DNA of 64,000 nucleotides, from positions 310,001 through 374,000 of the forward strand of contig NZ_UXAU01000009.1 in the NCBI RefSeq assembly GCF_900609065.1. Reading direction: 5' to 3'. This DNA is from Arthrobacter ulcerisalmonis. Lineage in GTDB: Bacteria; Actinomycetota; Actinomycetes; Actinomycetales; Micrococcaceae. Positions 43,757 through 52,218 of this stretch are shown here, piece after piece. A program made the position numbers and the translations under genes. The notes under the pieces were generated by a model. It saw only the letters and a list, made by a program, of their open reading frames with translations, ran no database searches and was not told the origin of the DNA. Each line of letters starts with the position of its first letter. The stretch's first letter is position 1.

Positions 43757-44458
43757 TCAGGCGGGCAGGATGGCCAGCCCGCCTGTTGTGGGGAAGGTGG
43801 TGCCGAGGGGGTTGACCTTCCCGGCAATGGCCTGGCCGACTGTCTTGGCCTGGCGAAGGACGTCCCGGGGAGTTGGTGTGATGAGTTCGCCCACGCCCAC
43901 CAGGTACATGCCGATGGCCTGCATGGCGGCGGCGAGGTTGCGGCCCATGGCGATGCCGAATTCGGTGAGCATGCTCCGGAGCTGACCTTGGGCGCAGCGG
44001 GTCAAAACCAGGTGGTCTGCGACCAAGATGCCGGTGGGGGTCTGGACTTCCCAGTGCGCCGTTCCTGGGAGAGCCGGCGTCTGGTCCACCTTGGTGACCT
44101 GGGTGGCACGGGTGCTATTGCGCACGTCTACGTGGCGGCTGGCCGTGTAGTGGCGGAGGTGCCTGATGATCTCGTTACGTTCCTGCATGACGGCAGAATC
44201 GGCGGCTTCGCAGCGCTGCAGGGCCGCTGTGACCACAGGCAGGGCGGCGCCCAGCACATCGAGGCTGTCCACCACGATCGACTCAACCCCGCGGCGTCGC
44301 AGTTCGGCGGCTACTGCCAGGCCGGACAGGCCGGTGCCGATGATGACTGCCGTTGTCTGTTCAGTCAGAGGGCCAACTGCGGCCGGCGCGGAAGGCTGGG
44401 GCTTTTCCATCTCTGCTCCGGGAGCAATGGTCCCGGCAGCCAGGGGCAGGCTTGTCAC
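43757..44458 (-). CDS. Shortened FAD/NAD(P)-binding oxidoreductase-like protein
   Basis: 233 aa from GTG 44458 (GGAAGGA eight bases upstream). After a Pro/Ala leader, residues 36-60 carry a Rossmann loop GTGLSGLAVAAELRRRG, as in flavin monooxygenases (CzcO type). The next motifs jump at once to a mid-protein part (RNEIIRHLRHYTASRHVDVR, then WEVQTPTGILVADHLVLTRC), and the end resembles the final segment GRNLAAAMQAIGMYLVG. About half of a normal 350-400 aa enzyme is missing, without frameshift. It may be a vestigial enzyme or a redox-sensing protein. Confidence 0.6.
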   Translation of the reverse strand: MTSLPLAAGTIAPGAEMEKPQPSAPAAVGPLTEQTTAVIIGTGLSGLAVAAELRRRGVESIVVDSLDVLGAALPVVTAALQRCEAADSAVMQERNEIIRHLRHYTASRHVDVRNSTRATQVTKVDQTPALPGTAHWEVQTPTGILVADHLVLTRCAQGQLRSMLTEFGIAMGRNLAAAMQAIGMYLVGVGELITPTPRDVLRQAKTVGQAIAGKVNPLGTTFPTTGGLAILPA

Positions 44459-44879
44459 AACGGATTTCCTTCCTCAGGATCTTGATGTCGGTGCCGACAA
44501 CCTTGCCGACGTGCGCCACGCCTTCCCCGAAGTTTTGGCCGCAGTATTAGTCCGGCTGCCTCACCAGTGGTTCACGGCAGATTCTCCGGACTAACAATGT
44601 GCTGAAGACTACCGAACAAATGGGGTGCTGGATACCCCGTCGCAGATACATTCTGCCCGCAGCGTAGGACGGGGCGCCAGGGCAGGCTTCTGGGCTGTGG
44701 ATAACGTCTCCATTACGGTCCTGAACAGGCTTGCCATGCCCGCGGCGACAGAGAATAGTGGACAGTGCGGGCAGGTTGGCGCTGGGATACCCGGTGACTT
44801 ATCAGGGTGTTCTCAGGAACGGTCCGCACTCTGGCAGAATAGCCGGAACATCAGGCAGTATTGCGAGGAGGCGGGCCCC
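44459..44879. other. 421-bp intergenic region with long inverted repeat
   Basis: No convincing gene. It holds a bulged inverted repeat at 44547-44594 and otherwise no clear promoter box. The frame of the downstream Usp gene stays open for about 85 codons upstream of ATG 44880, but residues there look non-coding. Confidence 0.5.
44547..44594. repeat. Inverted repeat / hairpin
   Basis: Arms TTAGTCCGG (44547-44555) and CCGGACTAA (44586-44594), extended inward by CTGCC/GGCAG with a five-base bulge. No T tract on either strand. Confidence 0.55.
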
Positions 44880-45917
44880 ATGGGAGCACACGAGTTGCAG
44901 CCGGAACCGGTTGGTGCGGACGGCTTTGCTCCGGCCAGTCCACAAGGAATTGTTGTGGGGGTGGACGGTTCCGAGCACGGCCACTGTGCCCTGGTTTGGG
45001 CGGCGAGGGAGGCTAAGCGCCGCAACCGGCCGCTGCACATCGTCTCGGCATACTCGGTGCCGATTTTTGCGGCCTCAGGGCTCGACGGCGGGTATGCCAC
45101 CATTGACGATTCGGTGGTCCGCGAGGGCGCCGAGACCATCCTGCAGCAGGCCAGGGACAAGATTTCCGGCTATGACATTGAGTTCACCGCCACCGTGGAA
45201 AACGGCGATGCATCGGGCGTGCTCCTAGAACTTTCCGAATCGGCAGAGCTGTTGGTGTTTGGCACCCGGGGCCGCGGCGGCTTCGTGGGCCGGTTGTTGG
45301 GCTCGGTCAGCAGTGCGCTTCCCGCCCACGCCAAGTGCCCAACAGTGACTGTGCCGCTGGTGTGTTCCGACCGGTTGGGGGAGCCCACGGAGGACCGCAG
45401 GATCAAGGCCGAACAGGCAAAGTCCGCCCATCAGGCAGTGGAAAACGTCGTGGTGGTGGGTGTTGACGGCTCAGAGCAGGCGCGCGTCGCCGTCCTGGAA
45501 GCTGCAGACCAGGCCACCCGGCTTGGCGCAACCCTGCGGATCGTGTGCGCCATTCCCCAGTTCAGCGGATCGTTGGCGTGGGTACCCGCACCGCTGGACC
45601 GGAAGGCCCTCGCCGCGGACATCCAGGTGACGCTCGACGCCGGGATGGACTGGCTGCGCAGCCACTACCCCAACCTGCCTGCCGAATCGAAGCTTGTGGA
45701 CGGGTCCGCCGTGGAAGTCCTGGTCGCTGAAAGCCGGCACGTGGAGTTGGTGGTGGTGGGCACCCGGGGCCGGGGCGGTTTTGCCGGAATGTTGTTGGGC
45801 TCAACCTCTGACGGCGTGCTGCACCACTCGAAGGGGCCCGTCATGGTGGTGCCCGATCGTGACGATGCGCGCCTGGCAGATCGGGACAAGTTCGGTCCCA
45901 TCCTTGGCGCCGCCTGA
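44880..45917 (+). CDS. Tandem universal stress protein
   Basis: 345 aa from ATG 44880 (GAGGAG ribosome site). Two Usp domains: about 20-155 (GIVVGVDGSEHGHCALVWAA ... GTRGRGGFVGRLLGS) and 180-325 (VVVVGVDGSEQARVAVLEAA ... GTRGRGGFAGMLLGS). Both contain the G-2x-G-9x-G-S ATP-binding pattern, so both probably bind nucleotide. Two-domain Usp proteins are common in actinobacteria in hypoxia and stationary phase. Confidence 0.92.
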   Translation: MGAHELQPEPVGADGFAPASPQGIVVGVDGSEHGHCALVWAAREAKRRNRPLHIVSAYSVPIFAASGLDGGYATIDDSVVREGAETILQQARDKISGYDIEFTATVENGDASGVLLELSESAELLVFGTRGRGGFVGRLLGSVSSALPAHAKCPTVTVPLVCSDRLGEPTEDRRIKAEQAKSAHQAVENVVVVGVDGSEQARVAVLEAADQATRLGATLRIVCAIPQFSGSLAWVPAPLDRKALAADIQVTLDAGMDWLRSHYPNLPAESKLVDGSAVEVLVAESRHVELVVVGTRGRGGFAGMLLGSTSDGVLHHSKGPVMVVPDRDDARLADRDKFGPILGAA

Positions 45918-45927
45918 CCTGGCTGGA

Positions 45928-46848
45928 CTACGCGTGCTGGTGTGACTCGTGCTCTGAGTGGCTGGCCGGTTCCAACTGGAACGTGCAGTGCTCGGTGTCG
46001 AAATGTGAGCCGAGGCAGGTCACCAGTTTGTCCAAGATCTGGTCTGCGCCGCGCGCGTTCAAAACACCATCCTCCACCACCACGTGGGCAGAAAACACGG
46101 GCACGCCGGAGGTGATGGTCCAGATGTGGATGTCGTGGACATCGCTCACGCCCTCCACGGACAGGATGTGCTCGCGGATCATCTGCACATTGACGCCCTT
46201 GGGGGTAGCCTCCAGCAACACGTCCACCACATCCCGCAGGAGGCTCCAGGCCCGGGGCAGGATCATCAGTGCGATCAGAACCGAGGCGATGGTGTCGGCG
46301 GCGGCGAAGCCGGTCAGCATGATCACGACGGCGGCCACAATCACCGCGATCGAGCCCAGCAGGTCGCCCAGGACTTCCAGGTAGGCGCCGCGCACGTTCA
46401 GGCTCTCTTCCTGGGCGCCGCGCAGGATCATCAGGGAGACCAGGTTGGCGACGGCGCCGATGATGGCGGCGAAGAGCATGATGTCCGTCTGGACCTCTGG
46501 GGTGGACCCGATGCGACGGATGGCCTCGGTGAAGATGATCACGGAGATGACGATCAGGATCAGCGCGTTGGCCAGGGCTGCCAGCACTTCGGCGCGTTGG
46601 TAGCCGTAGGTTCGTTGATCGTTGGCGGGCCGGTTGGCGATCCAGGCCGCCAGCAGCGCGATGGTGACGCCGGCAGCGTCCGAGAGCATGTGTCCGGCGT
46701 CGGCGAGCAGGGCGAGTGAGCCCGAAAGGAGCGCGCCCACCATCTGGATGACCACCACCGAGAGGGTGATCGCCAGAACGATGACCAGCCGTTTGCGGTG
46801 CCGTCCGGTGGCTGTGATGCCGTGTGAGTGGTCGTGATCGTGTCCCAT
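45928..46848 (-). CDS. Cation diffusion facilitator (CzcD/ZitB-like)
   Basis: 306 aa from ATG 46848, which gives the His-rich start MGHDHDHSHG; an open frame to 46920 overlaps the upstream gene. Six membrane helices; transport-site motif in helix 2 is HMLSD, while helix 5 reads YLEVLGDLLGS, with Glu where E. coli ZitB has His (from memory). The C-terminal cytoplasmic domain contains HDIHIWTITSG. A His-rich tail ends SEHESHQHA. It exports zinc or a similar divalent metal. It starts 10 bp after the metallopeptidase stop. Confidence 0.92.
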   Translation of the reverse strand: MGHDHDHSHGITATGRHRKRLVIVLAITLSVVVIQMVGALLSGSLALLADAGHMLSDAAGVTIALLAAWIANRPANDQRTYGYQRAEVLAALANALILIVISVIIFTEAIRRIGSTPEVQTDIMLFAAIIGAVANLVSLMILRGAQEESLNVRGAYLEVLGDLLGSIAVIVAAVVIMLTGFAAADTIASVLIALMILPRAWSLLRDVVDVLLEATPKGVNVQMIREHILSVEGVSDVHDIHIWTITSGVPVFSAHVVVEDGVLNARGADQILDKLVTCLGSHFDTEHCTFQLEPASHSEHESHQHA

Positions 46849-46858
46849 GCCCAAGTTC

Positions 46859-47284
46859 CTATCCCCAGCCCAGTTCATGCAGCCGGTCATCAGAGATCCC
46901 AAAGTGGTGTGCCACTTCATGGACCACGGTGACGGCCACTTCGTAGATGACGTCCTCGCGGGATGCGCAAATCTCCAGGATGGACTCGCGGTAGATGGTG
47001 ATCCGGTCTGGCAGCGAGCCGGCGTCCCACCAGGAATCCCGTTCCGTCAGGGGCACGCCTTCGTAGAGGCCAAGGAGGACCGTGTCTGGATCCTCACCCG
47101 GAGTAGGAACGTACTTGTCCTCGATGAAGATCGCCACGTTATCCATGGCGCGGGCCAGCTTCGGCGGGATGCTGCCCAATGCTTCCTGGACGGCCGCTTC
47201 AAACTGGTCTGCAGGCATGGCGAAGCCAGAAGGGTGGGTACCGTCGGGAATGATCGGAAGGCCAGGCGGCAGGGCGGCATGCAT
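46859..47284 (-). CDS. Metallopeptidase family protein (zincin-like, DUF1025 type)
   Basis: 141 aa. The zinc motif HEVAHHFG near the C-terminus, followed by ISDDRLHELGWG, is the family's hallmark; the N-terminal FEAAVQEALGSIPPKLARAM is also typical. Proteolytic activity in this family is mostly unproven. TAAAGT sits six bases before ATG 47284, so the mRNA is probably leaderless; the CDF gene follows in the same operon. Confidence 0.85.
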   Translation of the reverse strand: MHAALPPGLPIIPDGTHPSGFAMPADQFEAAVQEALGSIPPKLARAMDNVAIFIEDKYVPTPGEDPDTVLLGLYEGVPLTERDSWWDAGSLPDRITIYRESILEICASREDVIYEVAVTVVHEVAHHFGISDDRLHELGWG

Positions 47285-47290
47285 ACCAAG

Positions 47291-47296
47291 ACTTTA
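47291..47296 (-). promoter_or_regulatory. Leaderless -10 element of the metallopeptidase gene
   Basis: TAAAGT on the minus strand, six bases before ATG 47284; it overlaps the stop of the DMT gene. Confidence 0.5.
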
Positions 47297-48304
47297 GCGC
47301 CCGGAGGCCTCCGCTGGCTGTGTCCTGCGCCTCACCTTGCGCCTGGTCAGTCCCACGCCGACCAGGCAGATCACGCCGCCCACCAGACCCCAAAGGGTGG
47401 GAATTTCGCCGAGCAGGACCCAGGAGATCAGCACGGTGGTTCCGGGCACCAGGTACGTTGTGGCGGCGAGCTTGCCGGCATCAATGAGGGAGAGCGCATA
47501 CGCCCAGGTGGTGAAGGCGATCGCCGTGGGAAAGACGCCCAGGTACACCAGCCCCCAGGTAGCTTCCGGTGGCGCAGCGGCCACTTCGGCGCCCAATTGG
47601 CCGGCGAAGGGAAGGCAGCACACCGCGCCCACCAGGATGCCAAACCACGTCGCTTCCGCTGCCGGAATCTTTCGCAGGACCGGCTTCTGGATGATGACGC
47701 TGACGGCGGCGAGGACTGCGGCGAGGAGGCAGAGCAACACTCCTACCGCGTCCGGCGTCGTACCATCCCCTGATTGCGCCGGCTGGGCTGATCCGAAGGC
47801 GATCACTGCCACCCCGGCGAAGGCGATGGTGCTGCCGATCAGGAGCCACCGTGGGAAGCCTTCCTTGAGGATGACGCCTGCCATGATGGCGATCAGGATC
47901 GGGTTGACGTTGATCAGGAGAGCGCTGGTGCCGGCATCCAGGATGTGTTCCGCGGCGTTGAGGGCGATGTTGTAGCCGCCAAACCACATGATCCCGTAGG
48001 CCAGGATGGGCAGCCATTCCCGGCCGCGAGGGAGCGATCGGCTCCGGAGCAAGTGCGGGATCACCACGACTCCCAGAACGACGGCGGCCACGGACAGCCT
48101 GCCCAACGTCAGTGATCCGGGGGAAAAGTGCGGCCCAATCGCGCGGATTCCCACGAAGGCGGAGGCCCAAAGCACCACGGTGATGACCATCGCTGCGATG
48201 CCCAGGGCTGGTACGCGCTGCGTGTTGGCGTCGCCCGCCGGGGTTATGGACAGGGCGCGGTGGGCGCGTGGTGAGGTGCTGGAGTGGGGACCGGTTCGGG
48301 GCAT
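47294..48304 (-). CDS. EamA/DMT-family transporter
   Basis: 336 aa, ten membrane helices in two EamA repeats: ALGIAAMVITVVLWASAFVG (helix 1) and a second repeat starting near VLLCLLAAVLAAVSVIIQKP. PGTTVLISWVLLGEIPTLWG is the usual end of repeat two. The basic tail (TRRKVRRRTQPAEASGR) is cytoplasmic. Substrate unknown; relatives export amino acids or drugs. TAGATT sits six bases before ATG 48304 (leaderless). Confidence 0.88.
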   Translation of the reverse strand: MPRTGPHSSTSPRAHRALSITPAGDANTQRVPALGIAAMVITVVLWASAFVGIRAIGPHFSPGSLTLGRLSVAAVVLGVVVIPHLLRSRSLPRGREWLPILAYGIMWFGGYNIALNAAEHILDAGTSALLINVNPILIAIMAGVILKEGFPRWLLIGSTIAFAGVAVIAFGSAQPAQSGDGTTPDAVGVLLCLLAAVLAAVSVIIQKPVLRKIPAAEATWFGILVGAVCCLPFAGQLGAEVAAAPPEATWGLVYLGVFPTAIAFTTWAYALSLIDAGKLAATTYLVPGTTVLISWVLLGEIPTLWGLVGGVICLVGVGLTRRKVRRRTQPAEASGR

Positions 48305-48310
48305 GAGGTA

Positions 48311-48316
48311 AATCTA
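48311..48316 (-). promoter_or_regulatory. Leaderless -10 element of the DMT gene
   Basis: TAGATT on the minus strand, six bases before ATG 48304. Confidence 0.5.
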
Positions 48317-48416
48317 GCGGTGCCGGCCGCTTGGAGGCTGGCGGAAATCGGTCGGCTTAGGAGGTGGCTGGGATTCCGCAGGGCCACTGTCCTGCGCGGT
48401 CAGGCCGTGGCAGTCC

Positions 48417-49484
48417 TCACCCTTGGCTTTTCGAGCTCGCTGCCCAGTCCAGAAGCTGGTCCAGTGGCCAAGTGGTGATGATGCGTTCCGCCGGGACCCC
48501 ATTTTTCGTCGCGCGCTCCGCACCGTACTGGAGGAAGTCCAACTGGCCGGGTGCGTGGGCGTCGCTGTCGATCGAAAACAGGCAGCCGGCGTCCAGGGCG
48601 AGCTGGATCAGCGCATCCGGCGGGTCTTGCCGTTCGGGCCGCGAGTTGATCTCCACAGCGACGTTGCTTTCGGCGCAGGCACCAAATACCGCCTTGGCGT
48701 CGAAATCCGACGGCGGTCGGGTGCCACGGGACCCCTCCACCAGGCGCCCGGTGCAGTGGCCCAGGATATTCGTGTGCGGATTGCGGATACCGCCCAGCAT
48801 CCGCTTCGTCATGGTGACTGAATCTGCCCGGAGCTTTGAATGCACGCTCGCCACCACAATATCGAGCCGGTCCAGGAGCTCCGGCGACTGGTCCAGCTCG
48901 CCGGTTTCGAGGATGTCCACCTCGATTCCAGAAAGCAGCCTCGTGACGGTCGGGCCGCCGTCGTGCGTCCCGTCCTTGCCCGCGGGCGCGTTCAAGGCTG
49001 CCACGATGTCCAGCTGCTCGGTCAGGCGTTCTGCGGTAAGGCCGTTGGCAATGGTGAGGTTGGGGGAGTGGTCGGTGAGCGCCTGGTACTCCCGGCCCAA
49101 GATGGTGGCGGCCCCCAGCATGAGATCGATGGGGGAGCCGCCGTCAGACCAATCGCTGTGGCTGTGCAGGTCGCCGCGGAGCTTGGCTGCCAATTCGTGT
49201 CCGCCGGTGGTCAGCGGGGCTGCACCTTTGTCGCGGAGGTCCGCCAGGTAGTCGGGGACCTGCCCGGCCAGCGCTTCCTGGATCACTTGGTGGGTTCGGT
49301 CGCCGATGCCCTTCATCGACTTGAGTCGTCCCGTCCGGGCCCGGGCAGCGAGCTCGTCCGGCGCCAGCACCCTGATGACGCCGGCCGCTTTCCGGAAGGC
49401 CTGAACCTTGAAGGTGGCGGCGCGGCTGCGCTCCAACCAGAAGGCGATTTCGTCGAGGGCTGCAACGGCGTCCATACTCACCAT
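48417..49484 (-). CDS. PHP-domain phosphoesterase with helix-hairpin-helix N-terminus
   Basis: 355 aa. Residues 1-95 are like the 8-kDa/HhH part of PolX (FWLERSRAATFKVQAFRKAA, LKSMKGIGDRTHQVIQEALA). A PHP domain follows with metal ligands DLHSHSDWSDG, LTDHSPNLTIANGL, GIEVDI, HCTGRLV and SDAHAPGQL. The nucleotidyltransferase part of PolX is absent, so it is likely a 3'-exonuclease or phosphatase acting on DNA ends or small phosphates. ATG 49484 or ATG 49475 could be the start; neither has a strong ribosome site. Confidence 0.82.
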   Translation of the reverse strand: MVSMDAVAALDEIAFWLERSRAATFKVQAFRKAAGVIRVLAPDELAARARTGRLKSMKGIGDRTHQVIQEALAGQVPDYLADLRDKGAAPLTTGGHELAAKLRGDLHSHSDWSDGGSPIDLMLGAATILGREYQALTDHSPNLTIANGLTAERLTEQLDIVAALNAPAGKDGTHDGGPTVTRLLSGIEVDILETGELDQSPELLDRLDIVVASVHSKLRADSVTMTKRMLGGIRNPHTNILGHCTGRLVEGSRGTRPPSDFDAKAVFGACAESNVAVEINSRPERQDPPDALIQLALDAGCLFSIDSDAHAPGQLDFLQYGAERATKNGVPAERIITTWPLDQLLDWAASSKSQG

Positions 49485-49527
49485 CTTGGTCCGCCCGGAA
49501 GCTTTCTGGGGCAGGATGTGCTCGATT

Positions 49528-49556
49528 TTGGTTTATTCCCAGGTAGGCCCTATAGT
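49528..49556 (+). promoter_or_regulatory. Promoter of the tRNA cluster
   Basis: TTGGTT (49528-49533), 17-bp spacer, TATAGT (49551-49556), about 90 bp upstream of tRNA-Glu. Confidence 0.55.
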
Positions 49557-49607
49557 TTTAGAGTCCAGTTCGGAGCTAATGCAGACGGGAAAGATGGAGA
49601 GCCTGAC

Positions 49608-49624
49608 GGCTTGAAGCCTTTTTT
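49608..49624 (+). other. Short stem plus T6 before tRNA-Glu
   Basis: GGC-TTGAA-GCC followed at once by TTTTTT; an alternative AGCC-TGAC-GGCT hairpin starts at 49600. It looks like a weak terminator or a processing site inside the tRNA leader. Confidence 0.35.
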
Positions 49625-49645
49625 ATTTGTGCCGAACGGGTTCTG

Positions 49646-49718
49646 GCCCCCATCGTCTAGCGGCCTAGGACACCGCCCTTTCACGGCGGCGGCACGGGTT
49701 CGAATCCCGTTGGGGGTA
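49646..49718 (+). tRNA. tRNA-Glu (TTC)
   Basis: 73 nt. Acceptor GCCCCCA pairs with TGGGGGT (one G-U); anticodon loop CTTTCAC in a CCGCC/GGCGG stem; T loop GGTTCGAATCC. CCA not encoded. Confidence 0.95.
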
Positions 49719-49808
49719 CGCAAGGAACTGGTCTGGCAGGCAGAAATTGTCTGGTAAGCTAGAAGCCTTGAAAAAAGCAGTAGCGATACTGCTGAAGCAA
49801 GAAATCAA

Positions 49809-49882
49809 GGCCCTGTAGCGCAGTTGGTTAGCGCGCCGCCCTGTCACGGCGGAGGTCGCGGGTTCAAGTCCCGTCAGGGTCG
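49809..49882 (+). tRNA. tRNA-Asp (GTC)
   Basis: 74 nt. Acceptor GGCCCTG with CAGGGTC; anticodon loop CTGTCAC; T loop GGTTCAAGTCC. CCA not encoded. Confidence 0.95.
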
Positions 49883-49930
49883 CTCTGATAGTTGAAAGCA
49901 GTTTCAGCTGTCATGGTGACTAGTCACCAA

Positions 49931-50006
49931 GGCTCTGTAGCTCAGTTGGTAGAGCGTTCGACTGAAAATCGAAAGGTCACCGGATCGACGCCGGTCGGAG
50001 CCACCA
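49931..50006 (+). tRNA. tRNA-Phe (GAA)
   Basis: 76 nt. Acceptor GGCTCTG with CGGAGCC; anticodon loop CTGAAAA between TTCGA and TCGAA; the 3' CCA is encoded (50004-50006), unlike its two neighbours. The T loop reads GATCGACGCC. Confidence 0.95.
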
Positions 50007-50011
50007 CTGGG

Positions 50012-50043
50012 AAGCATCAGTTCACACGAACTGGTGCTTTTCT
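50012..50043 (+). terminator. Intrinsic terminator of the tRNA cluster
   Basis: Arms AAGCATCAGTTC (50012-50023) and GAACTGGTGCTT (50028-50039), one G-T pair, four-base loop, then TTCT. Confidence 0.75.
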
Positions 50044-50202
50044 GCTTAACACACCCCTTCTGAACGTTGCGATCCGGCATCGTTGTCAGCTTTGCGCCGC
50101 TTGGGCACGACAATGCCCTTGCCGTTTCCGTAGACTCCAAGGCTGCACCTTGACCATAGAAAGCAGACTGAGCGTTGCATAGCGCCTAAGGAGAAACTGG
50201 GA

Positions 50203-52068
50203 ATGTCCGCCACACCAGGCACACGGACCATCAGCCAACCGAACGAGGACCAACCCCCGAAAGCGGGAGAACCGGGGCATGCGCCGCCGGGGAACGGCGG
50301 CTCAAAACTTGCCCCCTGGGTTTTTTGGCCCGCCGCGGCCGTCATCCTGATTTTTGTCCTGTTCGCCACGATTTTCCCGAGCACGGCCACCGATGCCTTT
50401 GGGGCCATTCAGACCAACGTCATTAAATGGTTCGGCTGGTATTACGTTGCTGCCATTGCCCTGTTCGTCGCGTTCGCACTCTGGATTGGGCTGAGCCGCT
50501 ACGGCGACATCAAACTGGGTAAAGACGAGGACGAACCTGAGTTCTCCGTCATGTCGTGGTTCGCTCTGCTGTTCGCTGCCGGAATGGGCATTGGCCTGGT
50601 CTTCTTCGGCGTCGCAGAGCCACTGAACCACTTCGCCTCGCCTCGACCCGGCGTCGAGGGTTCCCCCTTCGCCTTGGCACAGCAGGCACTGACGCAGACG
50701 TACCTCCACTGGGGCCTGCACGCCTGGGCCATCTACGTGGTGGTGGGCGTGTCCATTGCTTATGCCGTGCATCGGAAGGGCCGCCCAATTTCCATCCGCT
50801 GGACGCTGGAGCCGCTGCTTGGCAAGAAGCGGGTCACGGGCGGTTGGGGCAACCTGATCGATGTGGTCGCGCTGGTGGGCACGCTGTTCGGTGTCGCCAC
50901 GTCGCTGGGCTTAGGTGTCTTGCAGATCTCGGCTGGCCTGGACCACGCAAACATTGTCCAGGCCACCACCATGACGCAGATCGGACTCATTCTCTGCATC
51001 ATCACCCTGACCATCGTCTCCGTGGTCTCCGGCGTGGGAAAGGGAATGAAATGGTTGTCCAACATCAACTTGATGCTGGCCGCCGGACTGCTTCTGGTGG
51101 TCCTCTTTACCGGACCCACGTTGTTCCTGCTTCGCGAGTTCGTGCAATCGATCGGTAACTACCTGCAGAACGTTGTGGGCTTGACCTTTAATACTCTGGC
51201 ATTCTCCGGGGCCGAAGGCGAGGCCTGGCAGGCGGCCTGGACCACGTTCTACTGGGGCTGGTGGATCTCCTGGGCGCCGTTCGTGGGGATTTTCATCGCC
51301 CGCATCTCGAAGGGACGCACGGTTCGGCAGTTCGTGGCCGGCGTTCTGCTGGTTCCCACCATGGTGGGTTTCCTGTGGTTCGCAGTTTTGGGCGGCGCAG
51401 CCATTCACCGGGAACTCTTTGGCTCGGGCGGGCTGGTGGTCGACGGCGCAGTGGACACGGAAGGTGCGCTTTTCTCGCTCCTCGGTGACCTGCCCGGCGG
51501 TGCTGTCCTCACCATCGGGGCCATCATCCTGATTGCCATCTTCTTCATCACCTCCGCCGACTCCGGGGCGCTGGTGATGGGCATGATTTCCACGGGCGGA
51601 GATGTGGAGCCGAAGAACTGGCTCCGAATTTTCTGGGCCCTCGCAGCAGCAGCTGCCGCAATCGCGTTGCTGCTCGCCGACGGATTGCAGGCGATTCAAA
51701 CGGCAGCCATCCTCACTGCGGTGCCCTTCAGCGTGGTCATCATCCTGATGTGTGTCGCCACGGCCAAAGCATTCCACCTTGAACACGCCGCGCTGCTTCG
51801 CGGGCAGCGGAAGGTCGCCCGTGATCAATTGACGGCACACGTCACCGAACATGTGCAGGACTCTGTTCACGATTCGGTGCAGGAACACTACGAGGAGCAT
51901 CTCGCTGATCGGGTCCAGGACCAGATCGCGGAGGCTGTCCACGCTCAGCTCAGTGACGCATCGGAGCCGCAGGGCGGGCCGGGGTCTACAGGTGAAACCC
52001 GACCGGACCCTCGACCGGAAGCTGCCCCCGGTTCTTCAACGGGTTCGGACACGGGCCGGCGCCGCTGA
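50203..52068 (+). CDS. BCCT-family osmolyte (betaine/choline/proline) transporter
   Basis: 621 aa, AAGGAG before ATG 50203. Twelve membrane helices with BCCT signatures: FALLFAAGMGIGLVFFGVAE, the Trp-rich WTTFYWGWWISWAPFVGIFI and ARISKGRTVRQF. It imports compatible solutes, driven by sodium or protons. The N-terminal 40 residues and the C-terminal 90 residues are cytosolic; the latter (EHVQDSVHDSVQEHYEEHLA, then VQDQIAEAVHAQL) predict a charged helix, which in BCCT proteins acts in osmosensing. Confidence 0.92.
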   Translation: MSATPGTRTISQPNEDQPPKAGEPGHAPPGNGGSKLAPWVFWPAAAVILIFVLFATIFPSTATDAFGAIQTNVIKWFGWYYVAAIALFVAFALWIGLSRYGDIKLGKDEDEPEFSVMSWFALLFAAGMGIGLVFFGVAEPLNHFASPRPGVEGSPFALAQQALTQTYLHWGLHAWAIYVVVGVSIAYAVHRKGRPISIRWTLEPLLGKKRVTGGWGNLIDVVALVGTLFGVATSLGLGVLQISAGLDHANIVQATTMTQIGLILCIITLTIVSVVSGVGKGMKWLSNINLMLAAGLLLVVLFTGPTLFLLREFVQSIGNYLQNVVGLTFNTLAFSGAEGEAWQAAWTTFYWGWWISWAPFVGIFIARISKGRTVRQFVAGVLLVPTMVGFLWFAVLGGAAIHRELFGSGGLVVDGAVDTEGALFSLLGDLPGGAVLTIGAIILIAIFFITSADSGALVMGMISTGGDVEPKNWLRIFWALAAAAAAIALLLADGLQAIQTAAILTAVPFSVVIILMCVATAKAFHLEHAALLRGQRKVARDQLTAHVTEHVQDSVHDSVQEHYEEHLADRVQDQIAEAVHAQLSDASEPQGGPGSTGETRPDPRPEAAPGSSTGSDTGRRR

Positions 52069-52218
52069 CCCTCGACGGTTGGCATAGCCGCCCGCCGCCG
52101 TCGAACGTTCCCAAGGACTCAGGAGCGGAAGGGTTCCAACAAACCTGGCCCCCAGCTCATCCGACACATCATCGCAGGCTAGCGATAGGGTAAAGAGCAA
52201 CAGAAGGGGGAGTTCCTG

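Noticed and set aside
44625-44879. 85-codon upstream extension of the tandem Usp gene
   Set aside because: Residues do not resemble Usp; the ATG at 44880 has a GAGGAG site and gives normal length.
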